Source of the DNA: Methanofollis sp. W23
GTDB lineage: Archaea > Halobacteriota > Methanomicrobia > Methanomicrobiales > Methanofollaceae
Direction: 5' to 3'
DNA length: 64,000 nt
NCBI RefSeq assembly: GCF_017875325.1
Contig: NZ_JAGGMN010000001.1
Location: forward strand, 2,252,140-2,316,139
A program made the translations under genes and the position numbers. Of this stretch, positions 63,298 through 64,000 are shown piece by piece. The notes beneath the pieces are model-generated. The model ran no database searches. It worked only from the letters and a program-made list of their open reading frames with translations, and was not told the origin of the DNA. Position 1 is the stretch's first letter; every line of letters begins with the position of its first letter.

Positions 63298-63626
63298 TCC
63301 GTCCCCTGCCCCCGCCAGCATCATCCGCATTCTTCAAAATGACAATTTCAGACTCTGAAGAATTTGGCATGAACCCCGTGCTCAAGCATACGCGGTTGAA
63401 CATTGTTCTGAGCAGCGCTTCTGAGTTTGAAGGGATCCCTCTCCTTTCGATGGGGAGGCGGGCGCGAACACTTCACCATCGCCGCCCCCAGGCGCGAGAC
63501 GACGGAGAAGATTCTCCAATTGAGGGCGGCACATCTGATCCTCACGCCTTCCCATACCCTTACACCGGGGGGTGGCCAGCACCCCGCAAAAAAAGTCACC
63601 CGGAGCACTTCTACAAAGCCCGGCGT
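63298..63626. repeat. Intergenic repeat tract
   Basis: An R3 with long right arm (about 63350-63425, GGCATGAACCCCGTGCTCAA, then GAACATTGTTCTGAGCAGC), an R5 (about 63495-63525), an R1 left arm (about 63546-63580) and an inverted R2 (about 63590-63622, CTTCTACAAAGCCCGG). No gene seen. Confidence 0.6.
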
Positions 63627-64000
63627 TCACTCTCCTCTCATTTTTCGCCGGAGAAGTGCCGCTGCTCCAGGGCCGATGAGTATACCTGCATACCCGAGCG
63701 GTGAGGCGGTTGCTTCAGGCATCGGCGTTGTTTCTTCAGCGGCAGATCCCGATCCCGGATCTCCCGGTGTAAGGGGAACGTCAGGTGTCGTCTGTTCTCC
63801 GGCAACCGGCGTGTCAACGGCCACACCGCCCAGAGCGATCCACCCGGTGCCCGGACAGGTCGCCTCACACATGACTCCCCGGGTGTCATCGCCGGTGATC
63901 TCTGCAGCATACTCTGTCCACATTCCTGCGGGTGCATCATACCGCCACAGTGACGGCAGGGCGTTTCGTGCGGCAAGCCAGTCTCTCGGGATGCTGAATG
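63627..64000 (-). CDS. C-terminal end of an anchored surface protein (PGF-pre-PGF type), partial
   Basis: The reading frame is open to the window edge, so only about the last 124 residues are seen. The visible part includes FSIPRDWLAARNALPSLWRY, then MWTEYAAEITGDDTRG and MCEATCPGTGWIALGG, matching the PGF-pre-PGF domain of methanogen surface proteins. It continues with a Thr/Pro/Glu-rich stalk and an anchor: LGYAGILIGPGAAALL and a basic RRKMRGE end. Such proteins are exported and processed by archaeosortase, with a lipid anchor replacing the tail. The N-terminal domains lie beyond the window. Confidence 0.8.
   Translation of the reverse strand, partial: FSIPRDWLAARNALPSLWRYDAPAGMWTEYAAEITGDDTRGVMCEATCPGTGWIALGGVAVDTPVAGEQTTPDVPLTPGDPGSGSAAEETTPMPEATASPLGYAGILIGPGAAALLRRKMRGE

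Noticed and set aside
1-64000. CRISPR array
   Set aside because: The interspersed repeats vary in spacing by kilobases, occur in both orientations and have no regular spacers.
1-64000. tRNA and rRNA genes
   Set aside because: I looked for T-loop (GTTCGAATC-type) blocks with matching acceptor stems and for rRNA signatures and found none convincing; short matches near 2311 and 13671 lack the rest of a tRNA.

Overview
The window is a piece of a GC-rich methanogenic archaeon, most likely a Methanomicrobiales member of the Methanofollis/Methanoculleus kind. The evidence is a seven-gene block of methanogenesis marker proteins ending in the methyl-coenzyme M reductase activator AtwA, the F420 gene cofD, the Sep-tRNA synthetase SepS, archaeal release factor aRF1, archaeal EF-2, form III RuBisCO with ribose-1,5-bisphosphate isomerase, and archaeal surface-anchor (PGF-type) protein ends. 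Order-level placement is inference; no rRNA or tRNA gene was found.

Layout. 0.6-10.5 kb: a DUF1614 membrane protein, then a minus-strand run, HAD protein - atwA - mmp3 - mmp6 - mmp5 - mmp15 - mmp17 - mmp7 - CMD/AhpD-like, mostly with overlapping stop/start codons. 10.5-12.7 kb: R15P isomerase and RuBisCO (AMP salvage). 13-19.3 kb: poorly conserved membrane and exported proteins plus a stand-alone condensation-type acyltransferase. 19.4-30.2 kb: NCS2 permease, dapF, a KaiC-like protein beside an acyl-CoA ligase, a Cdc48-type AAA ATPase, larC-radB. 30.9-33.1 kb: aspS and a methionine synthase. 33.1-40 kb: an ArsR-controlled unit (Cys-rich peptide, two ArsP-type permeases), then a CC-protein/thioredoxin/DGC zinc protein operon, a CDF cation exporter and ArsC. 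40.8-46.7 kb: an HD - ubiX - ubiD - aconitase X operon (archaeal mevalonate branch), cofD and an MBL protein. 47.9-51.1 kb: the str operon. 51.3-53.5 kb: queD-queE-queC-nudix (7-deazaguanine/archaeosine). 53.6-59 kb: prf1-argS-taw1-sepS. 59.5-64 kb: exported proteins, decayed toxin-antitoxin loci and the end of a surface protein.

Two things stand out. First, nearly every intergenic space longer than 300 bp outside operons is packed with a mosaic of short interspersed repeats: a ~70-bp element with terminal inverted GCCTTCCC/GGGAAGGC around a G/C-rich hairpin (called R1 here), and four other recurrent motifs (R2-R5). Second, the 33.1-37.1 kb region is a compact regulated system: an ArsR repressor and a divergent permease operon share a symmetric TATA box flanked by two operators of the form ATTTCA-N8-TGAAA. 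The thiol-rich proteins around it suggest handling of a soft metal, arsenic or a thiol compound.

All function calls come from reading translated sequence and motifs without database searches. Start codons were moved where a Shine-Dalgarno sequence or promoter decided between options, and this is stated in each entry.
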